Shown: positions 5,435-5,449 of the stretch, one piece after another | Position numbering within the stretch: position 1 is the stretch's first letter | Layout: each line of letters starts with the position of its first letter | NCBI GenBank assembly: GCA_016787105.1 | Contig: JAEUVI010000441.1 | Span: forward strand, 1-5,449 | Length of the DNA: 5,449 nucleotides | Source of the DNA: Chitinophagaceae bacterium | GTDB taxonomy: Bacteria; Bacteroidota; Bacteroidia; Chitinophagales; Chitinophagaceae | Direction of reading: 5' to 3' | Made by a program: the position numbers and the translations under genes | The notes under the pieces: model-generated | Databases searched by the model: none | What the model was told of the DNA's origin: nothing | Seen by the model: only the letters and a program-made list of their open reading frames with translations

Positions 5435-5449
5435 TGTTAGGTTGTAAGT

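Overview
The window is a compact arginine-biosynthesis operon read entirely from the minus strand. In transcription order it holds argD (5434-4283), argF' (N-acyl-ornithine carbamoyltransferase, 4183-3185), argB carrying an extra N-terminal DUF559 nuclease-like domain (3161-1971), an M20 deacylase in the argE position (1978-902), and argH (905-1, cut by the window edge). The gene order, the use of an N-acyl-ornithine carbamoyltransferase instead of ordinary ornithine carbamoyltransferase, the protein wording and the AT-rich base composition all point to Bacteroidota, probably Chitinophagaceae-like. That placement is from recognition, not from a search.

Together the enzymes cover NAG kinase (ArgB), the ArgD transamination, carbamoylation of the still N-acylated ornithine (ArgF'), removal of the acyl group (M20 deacylase, probably acting on N-acylcitrulline), and argininosuccinate cleavage (ArgH). 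argC and argG are not in the window and would be expected upstream of argD. Genes are tightly packed: argB/argE overlap by 8 bp and argE/argH by 4 bp (ATGA). The only real gap is 99 bp between argD and argF', which holds a 17-bp dyad.

The unusual content lies in 2116-4146. Five copies of a short C/G-rich semi-palindromic repeat (core CCCCTTYAGGGGWTGGGGG) sit in or at the edges of argF' and argB, and all are tolerated as coding sequence. Two of them (2770-2790 and 3178-3198) are inverted and match at 20 of 21 positions. They exactly bracket a 387-bp segment containing a complete small DUF559 (Vsr/PD-(D/E)XK-like) coding region. The right-hand repeat supplies the argF' stop codon. The left-hand repeat reads in frame into argB and ends one base before the native argB ATG. 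Removing the 429-bp bracketed segment on paper gives an argF'/argB junction with an ATGA stop/start overlap, like the one at argE/argH. I read this as a minimal mobile cassette (nuclease-like gene plus terminal repeats) inserted into a housekeeping operon, with related solo repeats scattered in frame nearby. The repeats and junction are directly visible; mobility and a functional link between the DUF559 protein and the repeats are inference.
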